A stretch of DNA of 64,000 bases from Methylobacterium sp. WL1 (GCF_008000895.1 NZ_CP042823.1:4071001-4135000); one strand, 5' to 3'; counted from the stretch's first letter, positions 9,689 to 18,512 are shown. Notes: a model not told the origin generated them from the letters alone. A program made the numbers and translations.

Positions 9689-10126
9689 TCAGGCCACGCG
9701 GTCGGCCAGCGCCTCGCGCATCAGGCTCGCGACCATCCCGTCCTGGAACTGCTCGCGCTGGATGAACAGGGCATCCGGAACCAGCACCGAGGCTTCCTGC
9801 GCCGGCGGATCGATCGGGTCGCTGGACAGGACAATGCGCAGGCCCGGGCGCAGGGCCCGCGCCTCGACCGCGAGCTGCGCGCAGCACAGGCCGCCGCCCT
9901 GCAGGGCCGCATCCACCACCATCACGTCCACGGGCAGCCCGAGGGCCAGCACCGTCATGGCGTCGACGCCGCGGTCGCAGGCGGTCACCTGATAGCCCAG
10001 CATCCGGATCTCGGTGGAGATCTCGTCGCGCCACCGCTTATGGCGGCCGACGACCAGCACTTGGATCCGGTAGCAGACGCCCTGGGGCAGCCTGCCGGAG
10101 GCCGTCTCGACGTCGGTTGTGGGCAT
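9689..10126 (-). CDS. degenerate response-regulator receiver protein
   Basis: About 145 aa; a single receiver-like domain and no output domain. The beta1 strand is IQVLVVGRHKRW, where active receivers have two acidic residues; here they are replaced by G-R-H. A putative phospho-acceptor Asp is kept in VMVVDAALQGGG, and VLSSDP stands where the switch Ser/Thr strand would be. I prefer ATG 10126 (MPTTDVETAS) because GAGCGAGG lies upstream; longer starts at 10153 and 10219 are possible. The missing acidic pair means normal Mg-dependent phosphorylation is unlikely, so it may be a pseudo-receiver. Confidence 0.65.
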   Translation of the reverse strand: MPTTDVETASGRLPQGVCYRIQVLVVGRHKRWRDEISTEIRMLGYQVTACDRGVDAMTVLALGLPVDVMVVDAALQGGGLCCAQLAVEARALRPGLRIVLSSDPIDPPAQEASVLVPDALFIQREQFQDGMVASLMREALADRVA

Positions 10127-10362
10127 CGTCCGCACTCGACCTCGCTCTGGCATTGCGATGCACCATGCTATGCCGGGAACCGAGCCCCGCGCAAGTCTGC
10201 CGCCGCGAAGACGCCGCATTCGGGGGCGGCACTGCCCAAAGCGCGTGCAGCCTCACGCTTAGGCAGCAGCCCCGGGCGGCGGCGTGCGGTTGACGGCGCC
10301 GGGGTCGCGCGCAACACCGGGCCGCCGCGGGACGCCCCGCGCGCTGCCGGAGCTTTGAGTCG

Positions 10363-11613
10363 ATGTCGTCCGCGAAATCCCCGCCCGTCTCTCCGCTGGC
10401 GCCGCGCGCTGTGCCGGAGCTGCCGCCGCTCCCGGGCGTGCGGATCGCCACCGCGCAGGCCGGCATCCGCTACAGCGGCCGGACCGACGTGCTCTACGTC
10501 GACCTCGCCGCCGGAACCCGCGCGGCCGGCGTGTTCACCCGCTCGAAATGCCCGTCGGCGCCGGTGGATTGGTGCCGCGAGGCCCTGGCCCACGGACCGG
10601 CCCGGGCCCTGGTGGTCAATTCGGGCAACGCCAACGCGTTCACGGGCCGGCTCGGCCGGGAGGCGGTGGCCAAGACCGTCCAGATCGCCGCGCAGGCGGC
10701 CGGCTGCGGGGACCGGGAGGTCTACGTCGCCTCCACGGGCGTGATCGGCGAGCCGCTGCCGGCCGAGCGCTTCGAGGGCGTGCTGGCCGACTGCGCCGCC
10801 CGCGCCACGGACGGCCCGGCCGCCTGGGCCGAGGCCGCCCGGGCGATCATGACCACCGACACCTTCCCCAAGCTCGCGACCCGGACCGCCGAGATCGCGG
10901 GCGTGCGCGTCACCATCAACGGCATCGCCAAGGGCGCGGGCATGATCGCCCCCGACATGGCGACCATGCTGGCCTTCGTGTTCACCGACGCCGCCCTGCC
11001 GCAGGCCGCCCTCCAGGCGCTGCTGAGCGCGGGCACCAGGACCAGCTTCAACTGCGTGACGGTGGACGGCGACACCTCGACCTCCGACACCCTGCTGCTG
11101 TTCTCCACCGCCAAGGCCGGCAACGCCGAGATCGCCGACGCGGCCGACCCGCGGCTGGCCGGCTTCAAGGCGGCGCTCGACGGCCTGCTGATCGAGCTGG
11201 CCCAGCTCGTCGCCAAGGACGGCGAGGGCGCGCGCAAGTTCGTCACCGTGCGGGTCACGGGCGCCGAGAGCGACGCCTCCGCGCACAAGATCGCCATGTC
11301 GATCGCCAACTCGCCGCTGGTGAAGACCGCGGTGGCCGGCGAGGACGCCAATTGGGGCCGGGTGGTTATGGCGGTGGGCAAAGCCGGCGAGCCCGCCGAC
11401 CGGGACCGGCTCGCGATCTGGTTCGGCGACGTGCGCGTGGCCGTCCAAGGCGCCCGGGACCCGGATTACAGCGAGGACGCCGCCAGCGCGGTGATGCGCG
11501 AGCCCGAGATCGGGATCCGGGTCGATCTCGGGTTGGGCGAGGGCCAGGCCCGCGTCTGGACCTGCGACCTGACCAAGGCCTACATCGAGATCAACGGGGA
11601 TTACCGCTCGTGA
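10363..11613 (+). CDS. argJ: glutamate N-acetyltransferase / amino-acid acetyltransferase
   Basis: Bifunctional ArgJ of the cyclic arginine pathway: transfers acetyl from N-acetylornithine to glutamate and may also use acetyl-CoA. The autocleavage site is in [10 protein letters not shown], with Thr201 as the N-terminal nucleophile of the beta chain. The oxyanion/substrate motifs [10 protein letters not shown] and [10 protein letters not shown] are present, and the C-terminus reads [15 protein letters not shown]. At 416 aa the length is typical. It overlaps the next gene by 4 nt (GTGA), beginning a three-gene chain argJ-SIMPL-mutT, an arrangement common in related alphaproteobacteria. Confidence 0.96.
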   Translation: MSSAKSPPVSPLAPRAVPELPPLPGVRIATAQAGIRYSGRTDVLYVDLAAGTRAAGVFTRSKCPSAPVDWCREALAHGPARALVVNSGNANAFTGRLGREAVAKTVQIAAQAAGCGDREVYVASTGVIGEPLPAERFEGVLADCAARATDGPAAWAEAARAIMTTDTFPKLATRTAEIAGVRVTINGIAKGAGMIAPDMATMLAFVFTDAALPQAALQALLSAGTRTSFNCVTVDGDTSTSDTLLLFSTAKAGNAEIADAADPRLAGFKAALDGLLIELAQLVAKDGEGARKFVTVRVTGAESDASAHKIAMSIANSPLVKTAVAGEDANWGRVVMAVGKAGEPADRDRLAIWFGDVRVAVQGARDPDYSEDAASAVMREPEIGIRVDLGLGEGQARVWTCDLTKAYIEINGDYRS

Positions 11614-12323
11614 GGGCCGGCCTCGCCGGCCTTCTCCTGCTCGCCCTGCTGCCCGCCCGGGCGCACGCCGACGATGACGCGTGCAAGCGCCGCATCAGCG
11701 TCGTCGGGCACGCCGCGGAGGCGCGGGCACCGGACTTCGCCGAGGTCACGGTCGGGATCGAGGCGCGGGGCCGGCGGCGGCGGCCCTCGACGCCGCCTCG
11801 AAGGCGGTAACCGGCGTCTCGGCGCAGGCGCGGGCGCTCGGCGTGCCGCCCGCCGACATCGGCACCGCCGCGGTGACGCTCCAGGCCGGCGCGCGCTCCG
11901 TGACCCGGCCGGGCGGCCTCGTCACCGAGGAGCCCGACGGCTACCGCGCCGGCAACACCGTGACCGTGCGCCTCGCCGACATGGACCGCCTCGGCGACCT
12001 GCTGCGCCAGGCGCTCGATGCGGGCGCGAACCGGATCGACGGGGTGAGCTTCGGCCTGCGCGATCCGGACAAGGCCGAGGCGGCGCTCCAGGTCGCCGCC
12101 GCGCGCGATGCCCGGACCCGGGCCGAGGCGCTGGCCGAGGCGCTCGGCGCCAAGCTCGGGCCGGTCTGCGTGCTCACCACCGCGGGGGCGCGGTCCCGCC
12201 GCCGCCGGCCTTCAGCCGGGCGCTGGCGGCGCCGATGGCGGCCAGGGCCGGCGCGTCCCGATCGAGGCCGGCACGATCCAGCTCTCCTCCGAGGTCTCGG
12301 CCACCTTCGCGGTGGCGCCGTGA
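11610..12323 (+). pseudogene. SIMPL (DUF541) secreted protein, three frameshifts
   Basis: Predicted periplasmic SIMPL/DUF541 protein (role unknown; relatives link to oxidative stress or envelope functions). GTG 11610 overlaps the argJ stop and starts a signal peptide (AGLAGLLLLALLPARAHA). The mature start CKRRISVVGHAAEARAPDFA matches the family. The frame breaks at G run 11767-11770, G run 12184-12188 and near 12254. Adding one G at each gives a continuous protein of about 238 aa ending PIEAGTIQLSSEVSATFAVA. All three are losses; no stop codon lies inside the rebuilt frame. Sequencing error is the simpler explanation. Confidence 0.8.
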
Positions 12324-12748
12324 GCGGGCCCGGGACGCCCGCCCTGCGCCTGTTGCTGGTGGTCGCGGTGGCGCTGGTCGACGTCGACGGCCGGATCCTG
12401 GTGAGCGAGCGCCCGGCGGGCAAGCAGCTCGCCGGCCTGTGGGAGTTCCCCGGCGGCAAGGTCGAGGCCGGCGAGCGCCCGGAGGAGACCCTGATCCGGG
12501 AGCTGTCGGAGGAACTCGGCATCCGGGTCGAGGAGCCGTGCCTGGCGCCCCTGACCTTCGCCAGCCACGCCTATCCGGACTTCCACCTGCTGATGCCGCT
12601 CTACGTCTGCCGGCGCTGGTCGGGCACGCCGCGCCCGATGGAGGGCCAAGCGCTCAAATGGGTCCGCCCGAAGGCCCTGCGCGACCTCGCCATGCCCCCG
12701 GCCGACACGCCGCTGATCCCGTTCCTGGTGGAGCTGCTGGGGGGGTGA
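12320..12748 (+). CDS. mutT: 8-oxo-dGTP diphosphatase (Nudix, MutT)
   Basis: 142-aa Nudix hydrolase that removes oxidised 8-oxo-dGTP from the nucleotide pool. The Nudix box is GGKVEAGERPEETLIRELSE followed by ELGI, a full match to the G-x5-E-x7-R-E-U-x-E-E-x-G-U pattern. LAGLWEFPGGK is the typical MutT lead-in. I chose GTG 12320, which overlaps the stop of the preceding gene (GTGA), because an upstream start would run through another gene. Last gene of the argJ chain; a bidirectional hairpin follows at 12797-12822. Confidence 0.92.
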   Translation: MSGPGTPALRLLLVVAVALVDVDGRILVSERPAGKQLAGLWEFPGGKVEAGERPEETLIRELSEELGIRVEEPCLAPLTFASHAYPDFHLLMPLYVCRRWSGTPRPMEGQALKWVRPKALRDLAMPPADTPLIPFLVELLGG

Positions 12749-12761
12749 AGCGGGCGAAAGC

Positions 12762-12880
12762 CGTCCTTTCGAGCGCGGAAGAAGGTACGTGCGCCTTCCC
12801 TCCCCCCTCTGCGGGGGAGGGAGAGGTGCCCGGGGTCGGCCTGAGCCCTCGTCCGGAAGCGATGTCTGACCATCTTGGCC
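12762..12880. repeat. GC-rich intergenic mosaic repeat
   Basis: Gap between convergent mutT and the oxidoreductase gene. It holds GTCCTTTCGAG, then a 10-bp perfect stem TCCCTCCCCC / GGGGGAGGGA (12797-12822), then a GAAGCGATGTCTGACCATC segment. The same order of blocks recurs at 49.75-49.9 kb. The hairpin can act as a terminator for both genes. Confidence 0.65.
12797..12822. terminator. bidirectional hairpin between convergent genes
   Basis: Perfect 10-bp stem TCCCTCCCCC / GGGGGAGGGA with a 6-nt loop, midway between mutT (+) and the Gfo/Idh gene (-). Confidence 0.6.
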
Positions 12881-12897
12881 CGCCGACATCCAAATCC

Positions 12898-13872
12898 TCA
12901 CAGCGCCAGAATCCCCTCCACCACCTCCTGCACGGCGAGCGCTTCCGCGAGGGTGGCGAGATGGTGGGGTTCGCCGCGGGTCATGCGGGCGACGCCGTCG
13001 AGCTGGCGGCGCAGCGCGATCGGGCGAACCTCCGCGTTGGGCAGCGCGTCGGGGGCCGGGATGAAGGTCCCGTCCGGGGCGCGGCGCTCGGCGATGGCCC
13101 AGTCGCGCAGGCGGATCGTGCCGGCATCGCCTTCGAGCGTCCAGGTGTTGCGGTCGTCCTCCGCGACCCCGCCGACCCGGCCGGTGAGCGTGACCGGGAC
13201 GTCGCCCGCCGTGAGCGTCACGTCGATCGCCCGCTCGGAATGGCCGGGTTCCGGGAACGCGACCGTGCCGGCGAGCCCGTGGAGGGGCCCGCACAGGCGG
13301 TGGCTGAGGAACAGGAAGTGCGAGACCACCTCGCGGGTGAAGCCGCCCTCGGCCCGGGCGTCGAGCCAGCGCGCCGCGTCGGCCTGCCAGGGCGCGGCCA
13401 GCGGGCGAAGGCCACCGCGATGGTGAGCCGCCGGGGCGTCCCGACCGCGCCGTCGGCGATCCAGCGCTGCAGCGCAGCCACGCCGGGCGAGGAGGCGAAC
13501 GGAAGTTCACCGCCCCGGCCGCCCCCGCGGACGCCACGAAGGCGCGGGCCTCGGCGAGGTCGACCGCCAGGGGCTTCTCGCAGAACACGGTCCGGCCGGC
13601 GGCCAGCGCGGCCCGGGCGTAGCCGAGATGCGAGCCGGCGGCGAGGCGACGTACACGCAGGCGCTCGCCGCCACGACCGCGGCGGCGTCGGCGACCCGCG
13701 GCACCGCCGGGAAGGCCGCGCCGACCCGGGCCAGGGCCTCCGGCGACGGATCCCACAGGGCGGCGACCCGAACCGGCGAATCCGGCGCCCCGTGGAGGGC
13801 GGCGATCAGGCGCTCGCCCATGATGCCCGCGCCGATGATCCCGAGGGCGAGCGGCGCGTCGGTCGTGGTCAT
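12898..13872 (-). pseudogene. Gfo/Idh/MocA oxidoreductase, three frameshifts
   Basis: NAD(P)-dependent dehydrogenase of the Gfo/Idh/MocA family. The N-terminal Rossmann motif is LGIIGAGIMGERLIAAL, and the signature EKP appears in TVFCEKPLAVDLAEA. The C-terminal half gives RAIDVTLTAGDVPVTLTGRV and ends VQEVVEGILAL. Three frame breaks (near 13634, 13501 and 13401 on the + strand) each need one added G/C, rebuilding about 325 aa: ACVYVASPPA joins HLGYARAALAAGRTVF, VNF joins PFASSPGVAALQRW, and AVAFAR joins LAAPWQADAARW. Last gene of the Mhq-like operon, 31 nt after DoxX. Substrate unknown. Probably an intact gene damaged by sequence error. Confidence 0.8.
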
Positions 13873-13903
13873 TCCTGGTCCCTGTGCTGGTGACGGCGCC
13901 CGG

Positions 13904-14323
13904 TCAGATCCGGCCCTGCCGGGCGTCGAGGCTGAACGGGCCGGCCCCGAAGGCCGCGACCTGAAGCAAGCCGCCCGCCACGGCGAGGTTCTTCAGGAAA
14001 TGGAACATCTGGTTCGGGTCTGCCAGCGCCGTGTGGAAGGTCAGGGCGGTGGCCACCGCGAACCCGGCGAGCCCGAGGGCGACGAGCCGGGTCCGGTAGC
14101 CGAGGATCAGCAGCAGGCCGCCCAGGACCTCCACCAGGGCGGCGGCCGCGAACGAGACCTCCGGCAGCGGCAGGCCGGCGGCCCGGATGGTGGCGAGCGT
14201 CGCCTCCGGGGCGGCGAGCTTGCCGACCCCGCTCACCAGGAACAGGGCGCTCATCAGGAGCCGGCCGGATACCGGCAAGAGGGCGGCGGCGGGGGCGGCG
14301 GCGGGGGCGATCGGGGAAGCCAT
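13904..14323 (-). CDS. DoxX family membrane protein
   Basis: 139-aa integral membrane protein with four predicted helices (RLLMSALFLVSGVGKL; VSFAAAALVEVLGGLLLILG; VALGLAGFAVATALTF; LKNLAVAGGLLQVAAF). These are DoxX-family features, including the SALFLVSGVGKL opening. In B. subtilis the DoxX protein MhqP sits with ring-cleaving dioxygenase MhqO in a quinone-responsive operon; the same partners occur here. ATG 14323 was preferred over an upstream start at 14416, which adds an Arg/Pro tail with no family likeness. Confidence 0.88.
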   Translation of the reverse strand: MASPIAPAAAPAAALLPVSGRLLMSALFLVSGVGKLAAPEATLATIRAAGLPLPEVSFAAAALVEVLGGLLLILGYRTRLVALGLAGFAVATALTFHTALADPNQMFHFLKNLAVAGGLLQVAAFGAGPFSLDARQGRI

Positions 14324-14360
14324 GGCGATACCCGGTTCAAGGTGGGGACGTTGGCGCGGA

Positions 14361-14993
14361 TCAGGCCGCGCCCGGTCGGGCGAGGCCGCGGATCCAGTCC
14401 GCCGCGAGGCCGACATCGGCCTGGGACAGGCCGTGGCCGACCGGCACGACCCGGTGCGCCACCGCGGCGCCGGCCGCTGTGAGCTGGTGGGCCAGCCGGC
14501 CGGCGTTCTCGGCGGGGACGATCGGATCCATCGCCCCGGAGAGCATCAGCACCGGCTTGCCCGCCAGGTCGGCGACGGGCGGCTCGGAGAGCGGCACCAT
14601 CGGGCGGATCAGCACGGCGCCGGCCAGCACCTCAGGCGCCAGCATCAGCAGCGCGGCGGCGATGTTGGCACCGTTGGAGAAGCCGAGCGCCACGGGGGCG
14701 GCGATCCCGTAGCGCTTCCGCGCCGCGGCCACGAAGGCGGCGAGCTCCGCGGTGCGGAGGCGCAGGTCGGCCTCGTCGAACACACCCTCGGCCAGGCGCC
14801 GGAAGAACCGCGGCATGCCGTTCTCCGTCACCGCCCCGCGGGGCGACAGCAGGGCGGCGCCCGGGGCCACGATCCGGCCGAGCGGCAGGAGATCGTGCTC
14901 GTTGCCGCCGGTCCCGTGCAGGAGCAGCAGCGGCGGGGCGTCGGCGGCGCCGGGTTCGAACAGGTGGATCAAGCCGAGGGAATCTTGGGTCAT
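14361..14993 (-). CDS. phospholipase/carboxylesterase-type alpha/beta hydrolase (MhqD-like)
   Basis: 210-aa serine hydrolase. The oxyanion strand is LLLLHGTGGNEHDLLPLG and the nucleophile elbow is GFSNGAN. The acid is in LSGAMDPIVP and the His in VPVGHGLSQAD. This small carboxylesterase type includes MhqD, which is induced by hydroquinones and sits with dioxygenase and DoxX genes. ATG 14993 gives the normal N-terminus. It lies 62 nt downstream of the dioxygenase gene, with a perfect 12-bp hairpin between them (15021-15050). Substrate unproven; it may cleave products of ring opening. Confidence 0.88.
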   Translation of the reverse strand: MTQDSLGLIHLFEPGAADAPPLLLLHGTGGNEHDLLPLGRIVAPGAALLSPRGAVTENGMPRFFRRLAEGVFDEADLRLRTAELAAFVAAARKRYGIAAPVALGFSNGANIAAALLMLAPEVLAGAVLIRPMVPLSEPPVADLAGKPVLMLSGAMDPIVPAENAGRLAHQLTAAGAAVAHRVVPVGHGLSQADVGLAADWIRGLARPGAA

Positions 14994-15020
14994 GGCGACC
15001 TCACGGGTGGCATGGTTGGC

Positions 15021-15050
15021 GCCTCCGCTCCGTTCGTCCGGAGCGGAGGC
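15021..15050 (-). terminator. 12-bp perfect hairpin inside the Mhq-like operon
   Basis: GCCTCCGCTCCG (15021-15032) and CGGAGCGGAGGC (15039-15050) with a 6-nt loop, in the gap between the dioxygenase and hydrolase genes. No T-tract on the minus strand. It could be a partial terminator or an mRNA stabiliser that sets relative expression. Confidence 0.5.
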
Positions 15051-15055
15051 TTCGG

Positions 15056-15982
15056 TCAGGCGACCTTCGGCAGCACCGCCTCGATCTGGGCCCGGTGCGG
15101 CTCCAGCCCGGCGGGCAGCTTCAGGGCGGTGCCGAGGGATTCCGCCGGCTCGTCGATGGCGAAGCCGGGGGCATCGGTGGCGATCTCGAACAGCACGCCG
15201 CCGGGCTCGCGGAAGTAGACCGACCGGAAGTACTGCCGGTCCCGCTGCTCGGTGACCTGGAGGCCGAGCCCGGCGAGTTTTTCGGCCATCGCGGCCTGCG
15301 CGGCGTCGTCGGCCGCCCGGAACGCGATGTGGTGGACCGAGCCCGCCCCCTGCCGGCCGGGCAGGAAGCCGCCCACCGCCCGGAGGGTCACGAAGCCGCC
15401 GAGCGCCGCGCTGCCGGCGAACCGGATCAGGTTGCCCTCGCGGGCCTCCTCGCGCAGGCCCAGCACCTCCGTGAGGATCGCGGCCGTTCCCTGTGCCGTC
15501 TCCAGGAGGAGCGTCACCCCGTGCAGGCCGCGGATCGCGTGCTCGGCCGGCACCTCGGCCGAGGCCCAGGCGGGCTCCGCCTCCGCGCCGTCGACGCCCA
15601 CCAGCGCCAGCATCATCCCGTCGGGATCCCGGAAGCGCAGGGTCGGCGCACCGAACACCTGGACCAGCGGCTCGTGGGCGACGGCCTTCTCGATCAGCCG
15701 GTGGGTCCACCAGCCGATCGAGCCCCGGGGCACCCGGAACGCGGTCTCCTGGGTCTCGCCGATCCCGACCCGGCCGGGGGCCGCGTGCGCGATCGGAAAG
15801 AAGGTCAGGATCGTGCCGGGCTGCCCGGACGCGTCGCCGTAATACAGGTGGTAGGTGCCCGGATCGTCGAAGTTGACGGTCTTCTTCACCAGCCGCTGTC
15901 CGAGCACGCGGGTGTGGAAGTCGAGGTTGCGCATTGCCGGGCCGGAAAAGGCCGTGACGTGGTGGAGGCCGGACTGCACCAT
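15056..15982 (-). CDS. ring-cleaving dioxygenase, VOC family (MhqO-like)
   Basis: 308-aa protein with two tandem vicinal-oxygen-chelate modules. It opens with GLHHVTAFSG (metal His) and has a second-module GLHGVTLLLE, SVHHIAFRAADD and the late Glu in GGVLFEIATDAPGFA. That is the ring-cleaving dioxygenase/MhqO pattern, thought to open (hydro)quinone rings. ATG 15982 is preceded by CGGGAG. It is the first gene of a four-gene leftward operon and is divergent from a LysR gene. Substrate range is inferred from family only. Confidence 0.9.
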   Translation of the reverse strand: MVQSGLHHVTAFSGPAMRNLDFHTRVLGQRLVKKTVNFDDPGTYHLYYGDASGQPGTILTFFPIAHAAPGRVGIGETQETAFRVPRGSIGWWTHRLIEKAVAHEPLVQVFGAPTLRFRDPDGMMLALVGVDGAEAEPAWASAEVPAEHAIRGLHGVTLLLETAQGTAAILTEVLGLREEAREGNLIRFAGSAALGGFVTLRAVGGFLPGRQGAGSVHHIAFRAADDAAQAAMAEKLAGLGLQVTEQRDRQYFRSVYFREPGGVLFEIATDAPGFAIDEPAESLGTALKLPAGLEPHRAQIEAVLPKVA

Positions 15983-16079
15983 GACGCTGTCTCCCGAGAG
16001 GCCGCCGCGAGAAGCGCGGTGGACGTGTGTCGATGACGGCAATCTGGCCCTTGCCATCGGATCCGAAAATAGAAACGCT

Positions 16080-16096
16080 GGAAACCCATCGTTTCC
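16080..16096. promoter_or_regulatory. candidate LysR operator
   Basis: Perfect inverted repeat GGAAAC-CCATC-GTTTCC in the gap between the divergent dioxygenase and lysR genes, ending just before the lysR start. LysR-type regulators commonly bind T-N11-A dyads in such positions. Confidence 0.5.
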
Positions 16097-16099
16097 GGA

Positions 16100-17028
16100 A
16101 TGAGACCCATGCGGCTCCCCGATTTCGAGGCCTGGGCGGTCTTCGCCAAGGTGGTGGAGGTGGGCTCGTTCGGCCGGGCCGCGGACGACCTCGGCCTGTC
16201 GAAGGGCACCGTCTCGAAGGCGGTGGGCCGGCTGGAGGCCCGGATCGGCGCGCGGCTGTTCAACCGCACCTCGCGCAAGCTCGCCCTGACGGAGGCCGGC
16301 CACGCCGCCAAGGCCGGCGCCGCCCGGATCCTGGCGGAGGGCGAGGCCGCGGAGGCGCAGGCCGTGGCGGGCGCCGCGGAGCCGCGCGGCCTGGTCCGCC
16401 TCGCGGCCCCGATGACCTTCGGGGTGATGCACGTGGCGCCGCTGTTGCCGGATTTCCTGCGGCAGCACCCGGCGGTCTCGGTGGACCTGCACCTGTCGGA
16501 CGCGGTGGTAGATCTCGTCGGCGGCGGCTTCGATATCGGCCTTCGGATCGCGGCGCTGCCGGATTCCTCCCTACGGGCCCGGCGGCTCTGCGCGATCCGG
16601 CGCTCGCTGGTGGCGACGCCGGCGTATCTCGACCGGCACGGGCGGCCCGGACATCCGGACGACCTCGCCCGCCACGCCTGCCTGGGCTACGCCTACCTGC
16701 CGACCCCGACCGCTGGCGCTTCATCGACGCGGCCGGCGCGGAGGCCGTGATCGTGCCCGGCGGACAGCTGCGGGCGAACAACGCCGAGGCGCTGGCCCCG
16801 GCGCTCCGGGCCGGGCTCGGCCTCGCCCTGCAGCCGGACTTCATGATCTGGGACGACCTGGAGGCCGGGCGGCTCGAGCGGGTCCTGCCAGGCTGGTCGC
16901 CGCCCCCGATCGCGCTCCACCTCGTGACGCCCCCCGGCGACCCGCGGCCGGCCCGGATCACCGCGCTGCTGGGCTATCTGGGCCAGACGCTCGCCCAGGC
17001 GCCCTGGGCCGGTCCGGCGCCGGGATAA
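16100..17028 (+). pseudogene. LysR family transcriptional regulator, one frameshift
   Basis: LysR regulator. The winged HTH is at residues 5-65 ([36 protein letters not shown]). It is followed by a periplasmic-binding-like effector domain ([34 protein letters not shown]). The frame is lost in the C run at 16704-16707; one added C continues as [20 protein letters not shown] to a normal C-terminus at 17028 (309 aa). Divergent orientation and the dyad at 16080-16096 point to control of the Mhq-like operon, probably with a quinone or phenolic effector (inference). Confidence 0.85.
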
Positions 17029-17499
17029 GGCCGCCGCCATGGGCGGCACGACCGGCCATCGCAGGCCTGCGGGGCTGAAATTCTAACGTGGTTGAATGCC
17101 GGTCCGGCAAGAGCGCGGGACAACCGCAATCCGACCATGTCCCGACGGCTGCTACACGTTGAATGATTTTATACAAAGTTTCTTGACTCGCACGATTGTA
17201 TCTGACGAGATCGAAACTCTTGATGACCCGACCTTTCCAGGGATGGCCGGGACCCGAATCGATCGACGCGCGTCTGCTTCCGGCGTCGATCGGACCGATC
17301 CCCGGACGTCATGGGAGGGATGCGGTGTCGACCGACGTTGGAACCGTCCTGCGGGTCAGGGCATCCGTCGCGCAGGGCCGCGTCGCCCGATGAGGACACC
17401 GATCGAGAATCCCCAGCGCCGCACGCCCGCCCGCGTCCGGCATCCGCTCCAACCGCGCGCCCGGCTTGTGCCCGTGAGCTCCGTCCGGTCGAGGCCCCG
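17029..17499. other. intergenic upstream of gntR
   Basis: 471-bp gap. GC-rich except for 17155-17230, which is AT-rich and contains the spaced dyad ATACAA (17171-17176) and TTGTAT (17196-17201). No credible gene; the frame of gntR stays open upstream to 17311 but that part has no family similarity. Confidence 0.5.
17171..17201. promoter_or_regulatory. candidate GntR-type operator half-sites
   Basis: ATACAA (17171-17176) and TTGTAT (17196-17201) form an inverted pair about two helical turns apart, in the only AT-rich stretch upstream of gntR. FadR/FCD-type regulators often bind TTGTATACAA-like dyads; here the halves are separated. Confidence 0.3.
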
Positions 17500-18192
17500 A
17501 TGCTGACTGCGGTGCCCTCTCGCTCCGTGCCTGACCGCCTGCGCCACAAGACCGTGGCCGCGGCCGTCGCGGAATCCCTGCGCCAGAGGATCCTGACCGG
17601 CGAGTTTCCGGCCGGCACGCAGCTGCGCCAGGACGCGCTCGCCGAGGAGTTCGGGATCAGCCGGATCCCGATCCGCGAGGCGCTGCTGCAGCTCGAGGCC
17701 ACCGGCCTGATCAAGATCATGCCGCATCGCGGGGCCGTGGTCTCGGGCCTGTCGGTGGAGGAGGTCGAGGACATCTTCGCCCTGCGCGTCCGGCTCGAGC
17801 CGGAACTGCTGGCCCTCTCGGCGCCGCGCCTGTCGGAGCAGGACCTCCAGGGCCTGCGCGACCTCACCGAGGAATACGGCACCGCCCTGGAGGCCGGCGA
17901 GATCCTGCGCTGGGGCGAGCTGAACCAGCGCTTCCATCTCGACCTGCTGCGGCATGCCGGTCGCCCGCGCTCGCTGACCATCGTGGCCAGCCTGCTGCAG
18001 GATTGCGACCGCCCGACCCGGCTGCAGCTCTCGGCCTCCGGCGACGTCGCCCGCGCCGACCGGGAGCACCGGGAAATCCTCGCCCTGTGCGAGGCCGGCC
18101 GGTTCGACCGGGCGGCCGACCACCTGCGCCGTCACATCGAGTTCGCCGCGCAATCCCTGATCGCCATCTACCGGCGCGCGCTCACGCCGTGA
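17500..18192 (+). CDS. GntR family regulator, FCD domain
   Basis: 230-aa FadR-subfamily regulator. The winged HTH is at residues 15-80 (LAEEFGISRIPIREALLQLE; GLIKIMPHRGAVVSGLS). The C-terminal FCD ligand domain contains LRVRLEPELLALSA, NQRFHLDLLRHAG and HLRRHIEFAAQSL, whose Asp/His residues usually bind metal and a carboxylate effector. ATG 17500 gives the standard N-terminus. It heads the amide/nitrile locus on the same strand, so a role in that pathway is likely but not shown. Confidence 0.88.
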   Translation: MLTAVPSRSVPDRLRHKTVAAAVAESLRQRILTGEFPAGTQLRQDALAEEFGISRIPIREALLQLEATGLIKIMPHRGAVVSGLSVEEVEDIFALRVRLEPELLALSAPRLSEQDLQGLRDLTEEYGTALEAGEILRWGELNQRFHLDLLRHAGRPRSLTIVASLLQDCDRPTRLQLSASGDVARADREHREILALCEAGRFDRAADHLRRHIEFAAQSLIAIYRRALTP

Positions 18193-18512
18193 ACGACCCC
18201 ATGGCAGCGCCCGGTGGCGGGCCGACCAGCGCCCGCACCCTGCTGGCCGGGATGCCCTGATCGCCCCCACGCGGTGGTCGCACGGTAAAATCGGTTCGCG
18301 GTCGGCTGCCCCACCACGGATAGCGTGGCCGATGGGGCCGCGCTCCTGCACGGGATGGCTTCGGCTGTGCAGGAGCGCCATATCCCGCCTCCCGGTCCCG
18401 CCCCCGCGCACCCGTCGCCCCGGCGCCTTGGTTTCCAAGGCTGTCGCGACTGCGTTAGGACGGGGCGCGCGCGGTCGCCCGGCGGGCGGCCTTCAGCACG
18501 GGTGGGGATGCC
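18193..18512 (+). other. leader region before the AmiC-like gene, two hairpins
   Basis: 320 bp without a gene. It contains two adjacent stem-loops: GCCCCACCAC...GTGG...TGGGGC (18308-18338) and the perfect 12-bp stem GCGCTCCTGCAC / GTGCAGGAGCGC (18340-18351 with 18367-18378). Neither has a T-tract. Confidence 0.5.
18308..18378 (+). ncRNA. tandem hairpin leader structure
   Basis: Two consecutive hairpins separated by one or two bases, 135 nt upstream of the AmiC-like gene. The second has a perfect 12-bp stem with a 15-nt loop. It may end gntR transcription or act in the leader of the amiC-amiR message; function unknown. Confidence 0.4.
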
